Program-made: the position numbers and the translations under genes
Shown: positions 16,452 through 25,523 of the stretch, one piece after another
How the letters are laid out: every line of letters starts with the position of its first letter
How positions within the stretch are numbered: position 1 is the stretch's first letter
Assembly: GCA_021325255.1 (NCBI GenBank)
Contig: JAJPHP010000050.1
Location: forward strand, 56,757 to 120,756
Source of the DNA: Nitrososphaerota archaeon
GTDB lineage: Archaea; Thermoproteota; Nitrososphaeria; Nitrososphaerales; CADDZS01
Direction of reading: 5' to 3'
Length of the DNA: 64,000 bases
Notes under the pieces: generated by a model
Database searches by the model: none
What the model was told of the DNA's origin: nothing
The model's input: the letters and a program-made list of their open reading frames with translations, nothing else

Positions 16452-18509
16452 CTAGGTCTTGACAACCAGGTTTCCAAATTGGTCGACCGATAGGCTCTGG
16501 CCCGTATGAAGGACTGTCCTTGCGACGCCTTCGTCGACAATCGCAGGACCTTCCACTGTGTCCCCTAGAAACAGCCCGGATCTCTCATATATTGCAAAGG
16601 TCTCTATTCGATTCGTGGTTAGGCAGTAAGCCTTGCTCTCTTTGGATGGAACTGCTCTGTGGCCGCGCCTTCTTCTTCCTGTCTCGACAAGTCTCGGAAG
16701 TCTCGGCTTTTCTAAACTGCCGATACCTCTCACTCTGAGGTTTACCAACTCTACCTGATCCTTCATCTTGTGTCCGAATCTTTTCAAATGAAGATTATCA
16801 AAAGATTCGCGAACGTCCTTCATCGAGTGAACCCTATCAGTTTGCACCTCTAGTGTGTGCTCTTGTCCAAAGTATCTGAGTTCAAGCCTTCGTTGTGTCG
16901 TGATTTTCCTGTAAGGAGCTTTTTGCTGGAGCAGTTCATCCCTCACCTTTGCTTCGAGAGGCGAGTAGAGCTCTAGCAGAGAGTCCAGAGACATGTCTTC
17001 GAGTAATGAAATATGAGTTTGAGAAACTTCATAGGTAATATCTGACATCAGCATCCCCCACGCGGAGAATGCTGCAGGAGCATTCGGAACAACCACCTCG
17101 GGTATGTTGAGCTCTTTAGCGAGCATTGATGCAAAGAGAGGACCAGCGCCCCCGAAAGAGAGCATCGAGAACTCGGCCGGGTCCCTCCCCTCCTCCACCG
17201 TGATCTGCCTTATTGCACCCATACTGTTTGTGATGGTTACATTCATTATTCCCGCAGCGGCATCATACAAACTTACGCCAAGTGGCTTTGCAATTTGGTC
17301 CTCAATTCCTCTTCTTGACAGCGCAGGCTTCAAGGGCATGTCACCACCGAGGAACCTCAAAGGATCAATGTATCCGAGTACCACTGATGCATCGGTGACG
17401 GTTGGACTATTACCCCCTTTTCCGTAGCACATCGGTCCTGGGTCTGCGCTCGCGCTCTCTGGGCCCACCTGGAGTAGACCATTCTTCACGGCGGCTATCG
17501 ACCCGCCCCCTGCCCCGATTGATCTGATGTCGTACATCGTAAGGAGAAGCGGATAGTGTTCTACTTCTGTCTGGTGGACTACATTTGCAAGCCCATTCTC
17601 AACGACGCAAACGTCCAGACTCGTACCTCCAATGTCCATTGTGATTACCTTACGCCGCTTCTGGAGCTCTGCGATGTAAATCGCACCAACTACTCCGCCC
17701 GAAGGGCCGGACTGCACTGTAGAAATTGGCGACCGGGAGGCAGCGCTCGCTGTCATGACACCGCCGTCGGAGCGCATTATCAGAAGAGTACCATTGAAAC
17801 CTCTCGAAGCTAGCATGCGCTCTAGTTTCTTGAGATATTTCTCAACTATGGGCTTCACGTAAGCATCGAGGACAGTGGTCGAGGTCCTCTCGTACTCCCT
17901 GTACTCGCTGACGACGTCAGATGATATCGAGACTGTGACGTCCGGGTAAAGCTGACTTATGATCTTGTCCGTTCTTTTCTCATGCGACGGATTCTTGTAA
18001 GAGTGAAGATAGGATACAGCGATGGACTCTACCTTTTCATTATCTATTAGGCGCTTTGAGACCTTTCTGACTGAATCTTCATCGAGGTCTCTGACAATTT
18101 CACCTTTTGAATTGATTCTTCCTGGAACCCCGGCGGTGTGCCTTCTCCTCACAAGGCTTGGAGGCTTTAGGTAGTTGTAATCGTATTCGCTTTCGGCGGG
18201 GACGTCTCCTCTTCCAATTTCGAATATGTCCGAGAGGCCTTCATTCGAGATTATACCGGTCCTGGCTCCCTTCTTCTGAATTATGGCGTTTACTCCGAGC
18301 GTAGTCCCATGGAGGATGAGATAAGTTTGCTTAAGAGGAGTGCCGAGCTTTTCTATGGCGTCCATGAAGCCGATCGAAGGATCCGAGGGAGTTGTGGGAG
18401 ACTTTGCCAGGCGAAAAGCTCCCGTCTGCTCGTTGAACTCAACAGCGTCAACAAAGGTGCCTCCAGTGTCTATTCCTATCCTGTACCTTGCTCCCTTATT
18501 CGAACTCAT
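16452..18509 (-). CDS. hyuA: Hydantoinase A/oxoprolinase subunit (ATP-binding)
   Basis: Full-length HyuA (685 aa) with the ASKHA nucleotide-binding elements: IDTGGTFVDAVEF at the N-terminus, LHGTTLGVNAIIQKKGA, RSDGGVM, SGPSGGVVGA, MDIGGTSLDVCVV (about 295-307) and FGGAGPLFA (about 450). The C-terminal Hydant_A_C-like part includes RYFGQEHTLEV. Known chemistry is ATP-driven phosphorylation of the cyclic amide carbonyl before hydrolysis with HyuB. The ATG overlaps the end of the upstream amidohydrolase gene by 14 bases, so amidohydrolase-hyuA-hyuB form an operon. It is the second HyuA-type protein of the island; the other is shorter and on the opposite strand. Confidence 0.93.
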   Translation of the reverse strand: MSSNKGARYRIGIDTGGTFVDAVEFNEQTGAFRLAKSPTTPSDPSIGFMDAIEKLGTPLKQTYLILHGTTLGVNAIIQKKGARTGIISNEGLSDIFEIGRGDVPAESEYDYNYLKPPSLVRRRHTAGVPGRINSKGEIVRDLDEDSVRKVSKRLIDNEKVESIAVSYLHSYKNPSHEKRTDKIISQLYPDVTVSISSDVVSEYREYERTSTTVLDAYVKPIVEKYLKKLERMLASRGFNGTLLIMRSDGGVMTASAASRSPISTVQSGPSGGVVGAIYIAELQKRRKVITMDIGGTSLDVCVVENGLANVVHQTEVEHYPLLLTMYDIRSIGAGGGSIAAVKNGLLQVGPESASADPGPMCYGKGGNSPTVTDASVVLGYIDPLRFLGGDMPLKPALSRRGIEDQIAKPLGVSLYDAAAGIMNVTITNSMGAIRQITVEEGRDPAEFSMLSFGGAGPLFASMLAKELNIPEVVVPNAPAAFSAWGMLMSDITYEVSQTHISLLEDMSLDSLLELYSPLEAKVRDELLQQKAPYRKITTQRRLELRYFGQEHTLEVQTDRVHSMKDVRESFDNLHLKRFGHKMKDQVELVNLRVRGIGSLEKPRLPRLVETGRRRRGHRAVPSKESKAYCLTTNRIETFAIYERSGLFLGDTVEGPAIVDEGVARTVLHTGQSLSVDQFGNLVVKT

Positions 18510-19770
18510 TCCTTATTACCTCTCCGCCTTTCATTACGAACATTATTTTCTCCAAAGCCTTAATGTCAGAGATTGGATTGGAAGGGACGGCTATAAGATC
18601 CGCAAGATAGTTTTCCTTGACCTGCCCTAATTTATCCCGGACGCCACAAAGTTCAGCGGCATTAACTGTCGCTGCGCGCAGAGCTCCGATTGCAGAAAGG
18701 CCGGAATCCACCAGAAACTCCAACTCCCTCACGGTCGCGTTTACTCCTCTGTTCAAATCTCCAGCCGGCATGTCTGTGCCGTTCAATATCTTCACGCCCT
18801 CGGAAATCGCATTCTTTATACTCTGAAGGTGCGTTTCTCCGGCTGACACGGCCTTTTCAATAGTCCACTGCTCGAAGCCGTGCTCTCGCATCCATTCTGG
18901 TGAGCGAGTGACGCTAAGTGTAGGGTCGAGGTACCCCCCTGACTCCTTTATTGCCCGGGCCGCTTCTCGGCTCAGAACATACCCATGCTCAAAGCACTTT
19001 ACTCCAGCTTCGACCGCGACCATGATTGGTGCCGAACCACCCGCGTGTGCGCATACGTACTTCCCTCTTGATCTTGCTACTGAGGCGACCGCTTCCATTT
19101 CGCTCCTCGTCATCTGCGAATCCTCGAATTCTTCCTCCCTCTTGGCAATCCCACCGGTGATGAATATCTTCAAATGATCTGCCCCGAGAGAAAGTTCATG
19201 CCTTGCAGCCTTGCGGAATTCTTCGGCTCCGCTCAGTTCATGCTGTCCAAAGTCCGAGCCGTGACCACCTACCGCGCTGAGGCCCTTTCCCGCAACAAAC
19301 AGGCGAGGGCCACGCACCCATCCGTCGTTTATCATCTTGCGCAGGTAGATGTCCGCCCTGTTTTGCTCTCCAACAGTTCTCAATGTAGTAACACCGGCTT
19401 CGAGGGCATCACTTGCTCTCCTGAAGCAACGGAGCGCGGTTATAGCAGAGGACTCGGACAAATCGGTGTTCTTGAATGGGAAAACAAGCGAGAGGTTGTT
19501 GTGCATGTTGAAGAGACCAGGAAGAACGAAACTACCTTCAAGATCGAGCCTCGCCCCGCCTGAATCATGCACTTTTGCAATTCCACTGATTCTGCCCTCT
19601 TCTACCGAGATCTCGACATTCTCTTCAACCGTGGAATTTGCAACATCAACGGCATGACAATTCTCGAGAATCAGATTGGAGGGCAATTTCAGAAGGGATT
19701 CATCTCTTCTTTTTTGGCTGCAGGGTCGACTAACGCTAAATGCATTTCCAGAGAAATTCCGAGCCTTCAA
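18496..19770 (-). CDS. Amidohydrolase-superfamily protein (imidazolonepropionase/prolidase-like)
   Basis: A metal-dependent hydrolase of 424 aa, first gene of the amidohydrolase-hyuA-hyuB operon. Seen: a urease-alpha-like N-terminal beta part, the metal motif region PGLFNMHNNL (H90, N92), carboxylatable Lys in DHLKIFITGG (K201), H242 (CAHAGG), H262 (FEHG) and the catalytic Asp in NGTDMP (D333). The usual first motif is HxH, so the second His is replaced by Asn here, while K201, H242, H262 and D333 are kept. It may therefore be a mononuclear variant. The family cleaves cyclic or linear amides, which fits hydrolysis next to an oxoprolinase. The first about 25 residues look non-conserved, so the true start may be later. 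Confidence 0.85.
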   Translation of the reverse strand: MKARNFSGNAFSVSRPCSQKRRDESLLKLPSNLILENCHAVDVANSTVEENVEISVEEGRISGIAKVHDSGGARLDLEGSFVLPGLFNMHNNLSLVFPFKNTDLSESSAITALRCFRRASDALEAGVTTLRTVGEQNRADIYLRKMINDGWVRGPRLFVAGKGLSAVGGHGSDFGQHELSGAEEFRKAARHELSLGADHLKIFITGGIAKREEEFEDSQMTRSEMEAVASVARSRGKYVCAHAGGSAPIMVAVEAGVKCFEHGYVLSREAARAIKESGGYLDPTLSVTRSPEWMREHGFEQWTIEKAVSAGETHLQSIKNAISEGVKILNGTDMPAGDLNRGVNATVRELEFLVDSGLSAIGALRAATVNAAELCGVRDKLGQVKENYLADLIAVPSNPISDIKALEKIMFVMKGGEVIRNEFE

Positions 19771-19835
19771 AACAAGTAAGACGAAGCATTTCCTTTTTCT
19801 ACATGTGCAGGCTTCTTCTGTGAAGAGTATAGATT

Positions 19836-20363
19836 ATGGAAACATACCAAGCCCTTGCTAAGAGGAGGGCTTGCAGGGAGTACACCAAAGATCCAGTCAA
19901 TCGGGAGATCTTGGAGAAGCTGATTTACGCGGGCGGGAGAGCTCCGACGGCGTGCAACATGCCGTACAGACACTTCATCGTCGTCGACGACCCGCGCGTA
20001 ATCACATCGATCAGGCAACTCTCACCTTCCCTCTTGGCAGACCCGCCGATACTCATCATCATCGTTGTCGATCTCAAGGTAGCCATAGAGGATACGGGAC
20101 CCTTGGCGGAGTTCAGTTCATACATCGACAGTGGAGCTGCTGGGGAGAATATCGTACTCGCTGCCACGGATCTTGGTTTGGGTTCCCAGTTCACAATGAT
20201 TCCCGTCATGGCGGGCATTCGAGAAATTCTCGATCTTCCCAACAACTACAGGGTCGACCTGATAATCCCGATCGGGTACCCTAAGAAAAGTGCGAACGGT
20301 TCGGTTAAAACACAGGGTAGTGCGAATTCTGCCTTTCACAATCGTTTCGGTGAAAAGTTTTGA
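19836..20363 (+). CDS. Nitroreductase-family flavoprotein
   Basis: An FMN-dependent NAD(P)H oxidoreductase-like protein, 175 aa. The N-terminal RRACREY segment carries the FMN-phosphate Arg residues, GRAPTACNMPYRHFIVV follows, and the central helix SGAAGENIVLAATDLGLGS is diagnostic of the fold, as is the PIGYPKK end. The family reduces nitro groups, quinones, flavins or enones; the actual substrate is unknown. Its stop codon overlaps the TTG start of the next small gene (TTGA), so the two are translationally coupled. It is divergent from the amidohydrolase operon and sits inside the hydantoinase island, so a redox step on the same substrate is possible. Confidence 0.88.
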   Translation: METYQALAKRRACREYTKDPVNREILEKLIYAGGRAPTACNMPYRHFIVVDDPRVITSIRQLSPSLLADPPILIIIVVDLKVAIEDTGPLAEFSSYIDSGAAGENIVLAATDLGLGSQFTMIPVMAGIREILDLPNNYRVDLIIPIGYPKKSANGSVKTQGSANSAFHNRFGEKF

Positions 20364-20677
20364 GCGTAGAGAAAAAGAATAACGCCAACTATATTTTTGA
20401 CTATGCCACCTTTCTTGCCAATAGTGCAAGAGGATCGATAGAAGAAGGAGTGTTCAGCGCCAGTCTTCGCTTGGTCGATGCGCTCAGTAGACTCCCGGAA
20501 ATAGTACCAAAAGAAGCAACAGAGAATGATCCTTTCTTGAAGGAGATAGCTCAATTCGCAGACAAGGGGAAGACAACTAGTTTTCTCGAATCAAGAGAGA
20601 GCTACATCAGGTTTCTTGATGAATTATTGAGGCGATTTGCCAAGGAAATAAAGAAGAGGAACGGGCTTATGGGTTGA
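20360..20677 (+). CDS. Small DUF6092-like protein
   Basis: A 105-aa soluble protein starting with TTG inside the nitroreductase stop region. It is helix-rich with the stretch FLANSARGSIEEGVFSASLR followed by LVDALSRL, which resembles the conserved core of DUF6092 proteins (SARG...LRLxDAxxRL). That match is from memory and tentative. Function is unknown. Overlap with the nitroreductase gene and position directly before dppB suggest it belongs to the same catabolic operon. No signal peptide, membrane segment or metal motif is seen. Confidence 0.65.
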   Translation: MSVEKKNNANYIFDYATFLANSARGSIEEGVFSASLRLVDALSRLPEIVPKEATENDPFLKEIAQFADKGKTTSFLESRESYIRFLDELLRRFAKEIKKRNGLMG

Positions 20678-20760
20678 AAGCCTTGGCAAGAAGATGATAT
20701 ACGCGCCCGCTGACCAGCAAAGTAGAAATAGAAAGTTTTCTTTAAGGCGTTCAATAATAA

Positions 20761-21711
20761 ATGGCTGAAGAGAGGGATTCTCTGACCCGCTACGTGATCT
20801 TGCGACTTCTTCTGCTTATTCCGACGTTCCTCGGCGTGTCGATCATTTCCTTCATCATTATTAAACTGACACCTGGCAACCCACTCCTTAGCGTCATCGG
20901 TTTTGGGGGTCCCGGCGGGTCTGCCCAAGCAGCGAAGCTTAGTCAAGAACTCGGATTAGGGCAACCTCTCTACGTCCAGTATTTTCTCTTCTTATTGAGG
21001 ATACTGCAAGGGAACCTGGGAAACAGCATTCAGCAGCAGGTGCCCGTTGTCTATCTGTTCGAACAGGCGCTCCCAAACACATTCTTCTTGATCTCGGTTG
21101 CAATGGTTTTCGCACTGGCCATCGGAATACCCGTGGGTTTACTAGCGGGAGTGCGCCGGAACAGCATAACCGATCAGGCTGCTAGAGTAGGCTCGATCCT
21201 CGCTGCTTCGCTTCCGGATTACTGGCTTGGCCTTATGTTCCTGATCAATTTTGCATTCTATCTCCGATTGTTCCCAATTGGTGGGAATACCGGCCCCACA
21301 GCGGTAGTGTTACCAGCTCTCACTCTCGGAATCGGGCTTGCGGGACTCATTGTTCGTCTGATGCGCTCCTCGATGCTCGATGAGATTCATCAAAACTACA
21401 TAAGGACGGCGAAATCCAAAGGGCTCAAGGAAAGATCGATAATCTTCAGACACGCACTCCGAAACGCCATCCTTCCGGTGATAACTGTAACTGCGCTGCA
21501 GCTGGGATATCTCCTTGCAGGTGATTTCTTTGTCGAGTATATCTTCGCGTGGCCCGGCATAGGGAGGCTCGTAGTCTCCGCAATTTTGGTCAAGGACTAC
21601 CCAATAGTACAGGCTTTCCTTCTCTTGGCCGCAACTTTTTACGTCTTGCTCAACCTGCTCGTTGATATTCTGTATACAGTCGTTGATCCGAGAATCAGAC
21701 TCGTGAGGTGA
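20761..21711 (+). CDS. dppB: Peptide-type ABC permease DppB
   Basis: Permease of a dipeptide/oligopeptide/nickel-type ABC importer, 316 aa, six predicted membrane spans. The N-terminus RYVILRLLLLIPTFLGVSI is typical of DppB/OppB, the EAA loop for ATPase contact is RTAKSKGLKERSIIFRHALR (about residues 214-233), and the end is VDILYTVVDPRIR. It opens a tight set dppB-dppC-dppD-dppF, each separated by 12-37 bp or less. No binding protein is in this set; the partner is presumably the anchored DppA-like protein encoded at 9.8-11.7 kb. Confidence 0.94.
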   Translation: MAEERDSLTRYVILRLLLLIPTFLGVSIISFIIIKLTPGNPLLSVIGFGGPGGSAQAAKLSQELGLGQPLYVQYFLFLLRILQGNLGNSIQQQVPVVYLFEQALPNTFFLISVAMVFALAIGIPVGLLAGVRRNSITDQAARVGSILAASLPDYWLGLMFLINFAFYLRLFPIGGNTGPTAVVLPALTLGIGLAGLIVRLMRSSMLDEIHQNYIRTAKSKGLKERSIIFRHALRNAILPVITVTALQLGYLLAGDFFVEYIFAWPGIGRLVVSAILVKDYPIVQAFLLLAATFYVLLNLLVDILYTVVDPRIRLVR

Positions 21712-21723
21712 ACAGCTCCAACA

Positions 21724-22656
21724 ATGTCGCTGCCTGTCAAGAATCCCCAGGCCCTGTCTGAGACAACGGAAGAGGAGATAGAAGGACGGGTCTCTAAAGA
21801 AGAGAAAGAACCAAGTCAATCAGTTACGCGACTTGTACTTAGGGCCCTGCGCAAAGATAAGATTGCGCTGCTCGGTCTCGCGGTAATACTCCTCATCACC
21901 TTCGTTGCCATCTTCGCGAATTATATCGCGCCTTATAATCCGAATGCTCAGCAGCTCACAGGATATCTGAAGGGGCCGTCGAGTGCTCACCCTCTCGGAC
22001 AGGACGAGCTCGGTCGTGACATACTGAGCAGGATCATCTACGGCGCTCGTGTATCATTGTTAGTTGGCGGTGCAGTGGTCGGCGTATCCGTTGTCATCGG
22101 AGTCTTGCTCGGGTCTGTCGCTGGATACTACGGCGAGAAAACAGACCTAGTGATAATGCGCTTTGTAGATGTTTTCCTCTCTTTCCCAGGCATCATACTC
22201 GCGGTTGGCGCAGTCGCGATTGTCGGACCCGGCCTTGATAATGTCATCATAGCGCTAATCATAATCAACTGGCCCGGCTACACTAGGGTCATGAGGGGAG
22301 AGGTCCTCAAGATAAAGCAAAATCCATATGTCCTAGCTTCAAGGGGAATGGGAGCTTCTAATTTCTGGGTATTGAGAAAGCACATCATCCCAGGTGCCAT
22401 TTCGCCCGTCATCGTTCTTGCAACAATTGGATTCGGTTGGGCCGTACTTGCAGAGGCGGGTTTGAGTTTCTTGGGTCTGGGGGTGCAACCACCAGCCCCG
22501 AGCTGGGGTGGCATGGTATCGGAGGGTGTCTCGTACATTCTTGAAGCTCCTTACATTGCGCTCTTTGCCGGGCTTGCAATCGCGATCACGGTACTATGTT
22601 TCAACATTTTGGGAGACGGACTACGCGACGCGCTTGACCCGTCGTTGAGAATCTAG
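21724..22656 (+). CDS. dppC: Peptide-type ABC permease DppC
   Basis: Second permease subunit of the Dpp-type importer, 310 aa. A charged N-terminal tail of about 30 residues precedes the first span. Family motifs: YIAPYNPNAQQL, HPLGQDELGRDILSRIIYGA (about 97-116), the EAA loop ASRGMGASNFWVLRKHIIP and the C-terminal GDGLRDALDPSLR. It starts 12 bp after dppB. Confidence 0.95.
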   Translation: MSLPVKNPQALSETTEEEIEGRVSKEEKEPSQSVTRLVLRALRKDKIALLGLAVILLITFVAIFANYIAPYNPNAQQLTGYLKGPSSAHPLGQDELGRDILSRIIYGARVSLLVGGAVVGVSVVIGVLLGSVAGYYGEKTDLVIMRFVDVFLSFPGIILAVGAVAIVGPGLDNVIIALIIINWPGYTRVMRGEVLKIKQNPYVLASRGMGASNFWVLRKHIIPGAISPVIVLATIGFGWAVLAEAGLSFLGLGVQPPAPSWGGMVSEGVSYILEAPYIALFAGLAIAITVLCFNILGDGLRDALDPSLRI

Positions 22657-22692
22657 GGCTCCTATTAGCAGCAGGTGCAATCGTAGAGTATC

Positions 22693-23700
22693 TTGTTTCT
22701 CAGCCAAGGCAGAGATGAAGAGGGGTCACTTCTCGAAGTTAGTAATCTCAAGACGTATCTTTACACTTCATCTGGCGTAATCAGGGCAGTTGATGATGTA
22801 AGCTTCCACATCCAGAGGAGGGAGATTTTTGGAATCGTCGGAGAGTCAGGAAGCGGCAAGACAATGACCGCCCTTTCCATCATGCGGCTTCTGCCCAGTC
22901 CCCCTGCAAAGATAGTCTCTGGAAATGTCAGATTGGATGGCGCAGACCTCGTCACCCTTACTGAAGATAAAATGCGGGAGATTAGGGGGAACAAGGTCTC
23001 GATGATATTCCAAGACCCTCTCACTTCGCTCAACCCACTGATGAAAGTAGGGACGCAGATAGCTGAGGTCTCAAGAGTACACGGCAAGGCAACAAAAGGT
23101 GAAGCTGAGAGGCACGCAGTCGAACTGTTGGAGATGGTTGGCATTCCTGAGGCCAAGACGCGAGCTTCTTCATACCCTTTCGAACTCAGCGGAGGGATGA
23201 GACAGAGAGTAATGATTGCTATCGCGCTTGCAGCGAATCCGGAATTGATCATTGCAGACGAACCTACGACTAATCTAGATGCGACTATCCAAGCCCAGAT
23301 ACTTTCCCTGCTGAAAGACATACGCGCAACCCAAGGGGCCTCTGTATTGGTGATTACCCATAACTTGGGAATTGTCGCTTGGATCTGCGACAGAGTTGCA
23401 GTAATGTACGCGGGCAAAATTGTAGAGTTGGGGCCAACCAGGCTGGTTCTTCGAAACCCGCTACACCCGTATACGAAAGCACTCCTGAAATCTGTCCCGC
23501 GTGTTGACACCGAAAGAGGGAAGCTCGAAACGATACCCGGTGAGGTCCCGAAACTGATCTACTCTAATCCATCGTGTGGTTTTAGTCCGAGGTGCGAATA
23601 CGCCAAATCAATATGCAAATCAAAGGACCCCTACATGATTGAAGCAGAACCGAGGCACTGGGTCAGCTGCTTCATCTACTCTGAAGAATGGGGACTCTGA
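22693..23700 (+). CDS. dppD: Peptide-type ABC ATPase DppD
   Basis: ATPase subunit (335 aa) of the Dpp-type importer. Walker A GESGSGKT, Q-loop FQDPLTSLNPL, signature LSGGMRQRV, Walker B IIADEPTTNLD and switch His ITHN are all present. The C-terminal oligopeptide-transporter extension keeps the cysteines CGFSPRCEYAKSICKSKDP that bind an Fe-S cluster or metal in some homologues. The likely start is TTG at 22693, with no obvious ATG before the first strand. It is 36 bp downstream of dppC. Confidence 0.95.
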   Translation: MFLSQGRDEEGSLLEVSNLKTYLYTSSGVIRAVDDVSFHIQRREIFGIVGESGSGKTMTALSIMRLLPSPPAKIVSGNVRLDGADLVTLTEDKMREIRGNKVSMIFQDPLTSLNPLMKVGTQIAEVSRVHGKATKGEAERHAVELLEMVGIPEAKTRASSYPFELSGGMRQRVMIAIALAANPELIIADEPTTNLDATIQAQILSLLKDIRATQGASVLVITHNLGIVAWICDRVAVMYAGKIVELGPTRLVLRNPLHPYTKALLKSVPRVDTERGKLETIPGEVPKLIYSNPSCGFSPRCEYAKSICKSKDPYMIEAEPRHWVSCFIYSEEWGL

Positions 23701-23717
23701 GGTGGCGAGAGAAAAAA

Positions 23718-24755
23718 ATGTCTCGCGATCTTGTACTTGAGGTAAAAGGACTGACCAAGAAATTCCCCGTGAAAAAGGGGCTCGTATTCAAGAAAACTGT
23801 CGGTCAGGTGCACGCAGTAACAGATGTGTCCTTTAGCGTTGCAAGAAACGAAACGGTGAGCCTCGTCGGTGAGAGCGGATCGGGGAAGACTACTATAGCC
23901 AAGATGGTCTCTGGTCTTCTAAGCCCGACTTCGGGCGATGTTCTGTTTGAAGGAAAGGAGATGTGGAAACTAAAGAGAGAGGAACTCAGGGAAGTACGCA
24001 AGAAGATAGGGATCGTCTTTCAGGATCCGTTTGCTTCACTTAATCCAAGAATGAAGATTCACGAGATTATCGCCGAGCCGCTGGCGATTCATCACTGGAA
24101 GACAAAAAAGGAACGTAAGGAGAGAGCTAGAGAGCTCTTGGTCAAGGTTGGTCTCTCGAGGAGCGATACGGGCAAGTACCCTCATCAGTTCAGCGGCGGA
24201 CAGCTTCAAAGAATCGCAATTGCAAGAGCGCTCGCACTGGATCCTCTGTTGATTGTGGCTGACGAGCCAGTATCCGCCCTGGATGTTTCGGTGCAGGCAA
24301 AGATAATGAATCTGATGTACGATTTGCAAAAGAGTCTTGGAATATCCTGCCTAATGATTTCGCACGACCTAGGTGTCGTGAGGCACATCAGTAACAGAGT
24401 TCTCATTCTATATCTTGGACACCTGATGGAAGAAGCTCCGACCGAAGAGCTCTACTCGAGGATCCTGCACCCATACTCGCAGGCTCTCTTTTCCTCGGTT
24501 CTGACTCCCGACGTGGATAGCATGAAGATGAATCCGCCAAAACTTCTCTCGGGCGAAATACCATCTCCCGTCAATTTACCCACTGGTTGCAAGTTCAACA
24601 CTCGATGCCCTTACGTGCAGGAGAATTGCAAACGGAATGAGCCCGCGGCGTTCACCGCTACAGGGGAACATCTGGTTTCGTGTTTTTACTGGAAGGAAAT
24701 CGAAGAAGGTCAACTGGACGTAACAAGAAAGGCCCAGGCCGAGGTGAGGCCATAG
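23718..24755 (+). CDS. dppF: Peptide-type ABC ATPase DppF
   Basis: Second ATPase of the importer. I chose the ATG at 23718, ten codons inside a longer frame that opens at 23688, because it is preceded by a purine-rich stretch, avoids overlap with dppD and starts directly at the conserved DLVLEVKGLTKKFPV. Walker A GESGSGKT, Q-loop FQDPFASLNP, signature FSGGQLQRIAIARAL, Walker B VADEPVSALD. The C-terminal CKFNTRCPYVQENCKRNEP cysteine cluster is conserved. A further amidohydrolase gene follows 13 bp downstream, tying the transporter to hydrolysis of its cargo. Confidence 0.94.
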   Translation: MSRDLVLEVKGLTKKFPVKKGLVFKKTVGQVHAVTDVSFSVARNETVSLVGESGSGKTTIAKMVSGLLSPTSGDVLFEGKEMWKLKREELREVRKKIGIVFQDPFASLNPRMKIHEIIAEPLAIHHWKTKKERKERARELLVKVGLSRSDTGKYPHQFSGGQLQRIAIARALALDPLLIVADEPVSALDVSVQAKIMNLMYDLQKSLGISCLMISHDLGVVRHISNRVLILYLGHLMEEAPTEELYSRILHPYSQALFSSVLTPDVDSMKMNPPKLLSGEIPSPVNLPTGCKFNTRCPYVQENCKRNEPAAFTATGEHLVSCFYWKEIEEGQLDVTRKAQAEVRP

Positions 24756-24768
24756 TTCTACGAAGATA

Positions 24769-25512
24769 TTGGACTCGCATACGCACATGGGTAACGATCT
24801 AGTTTTGGCGGGCGCGAACTTTGCAGAGCGCGACGTCATATCCATGCTTGACTCAAATGGAATAGATGCGGCAGTCTGCTTTCCTCTTCCTAGGCCTCCC
24901 GATCAAACGAAGGCCCATGATGCAATAGCAGCTGCTGCAGAGAGGAATAAAGGGCGAATATTTGGCATCGCTTCCGTAAATCCAGTGTACTTCAAGGACC
25001 TCGCCGCAACTGAGATACCCCGGTGCATTGAAGAGCTGCACTTTGTCGGCATCAAGATGCACTACGACGACTGGTCATTTGGTCCGCTCACGTCGCCAGG
25101 TCAATACCTTGCAAAGTTAGCGGAAGATCTAGGGGTGCCGCTTGTAATTCATTGTGGAATCCACCAGCTTCACGCGAATACACCACGGTTCGTGGGAACA
25201 CTCGCCAAAGCGCATCCTAACACAAATATTGTCATCGCACATTTCGGCGGAGCGACGGGCGGGAGTGCTTATGATGCGATGCTCACTGCGAGTGAAAACC
25301 CTAACGTTTTCGTCGAGACGTCCTTCTCTTCGGTGTGCTATCTCATGATGGCAGCCGAAAAAGTTGGAGCTGATAAGCTAATGTACGGGAGCGACCTTCC
25401 ATTGAACGTCCCGGTAGAACTTGCGAAAATCCGTTCCCTTAATCTGAAACCCTCAGATGAACGTAAGATCCTCTCAGGTACCGCTTGCAAGGTATTCGGA
25501 ATTAATCAATAG
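24769..25512 (+). CDS. Amidohydrolase-2 (TIM-barrel) family hydrolase/decarboxylase
   Basis: A 247-aa metal-dependent hydrolase of the amidohydrolase-2 type (ACMSD/PTE-like lactonase group). Motifs: DSHTHMG at the N-terminus (HxH), VIHCGIH (about 124-130), VIAHFGG (about 153-159), and MYGSDLPLN (about 205-213) with the catalytic Asp. It is slightly short for the family. The start is a TTG immediately before DSHTH. It ends the dpp operon, only 13 bp after dppF, so it likely acts on the imported compound or on an intermediate released by the Hyu enzymes. The next gene (ParB-like) converges on it with 11 bp between stops. Confidence 0.85.
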   Translation: MDSHTHMGNDLVLAGANFAERDVISMLDSNGIDAAVCFPLPRPPDQTKAHDAIAAAAERNKGRIFGIASVNPVYFKDLAATEIPRCIEELHFVGIKMHYDDWSFGPLTSPGQYLAKLAEDLGVPLVIHCGIHQLHANTPRFVGTLAKAHPNTNIVIAHFGGATGGSAYDAMLTASENPNVFVETSFSSVCYLMMAAEKVGADKLMYGSDLPLNVPVELAKIRSLNLKPSDERKILSGTACKVFGINQ

Positions 25513-25523
25513 AGGAAATCTGA

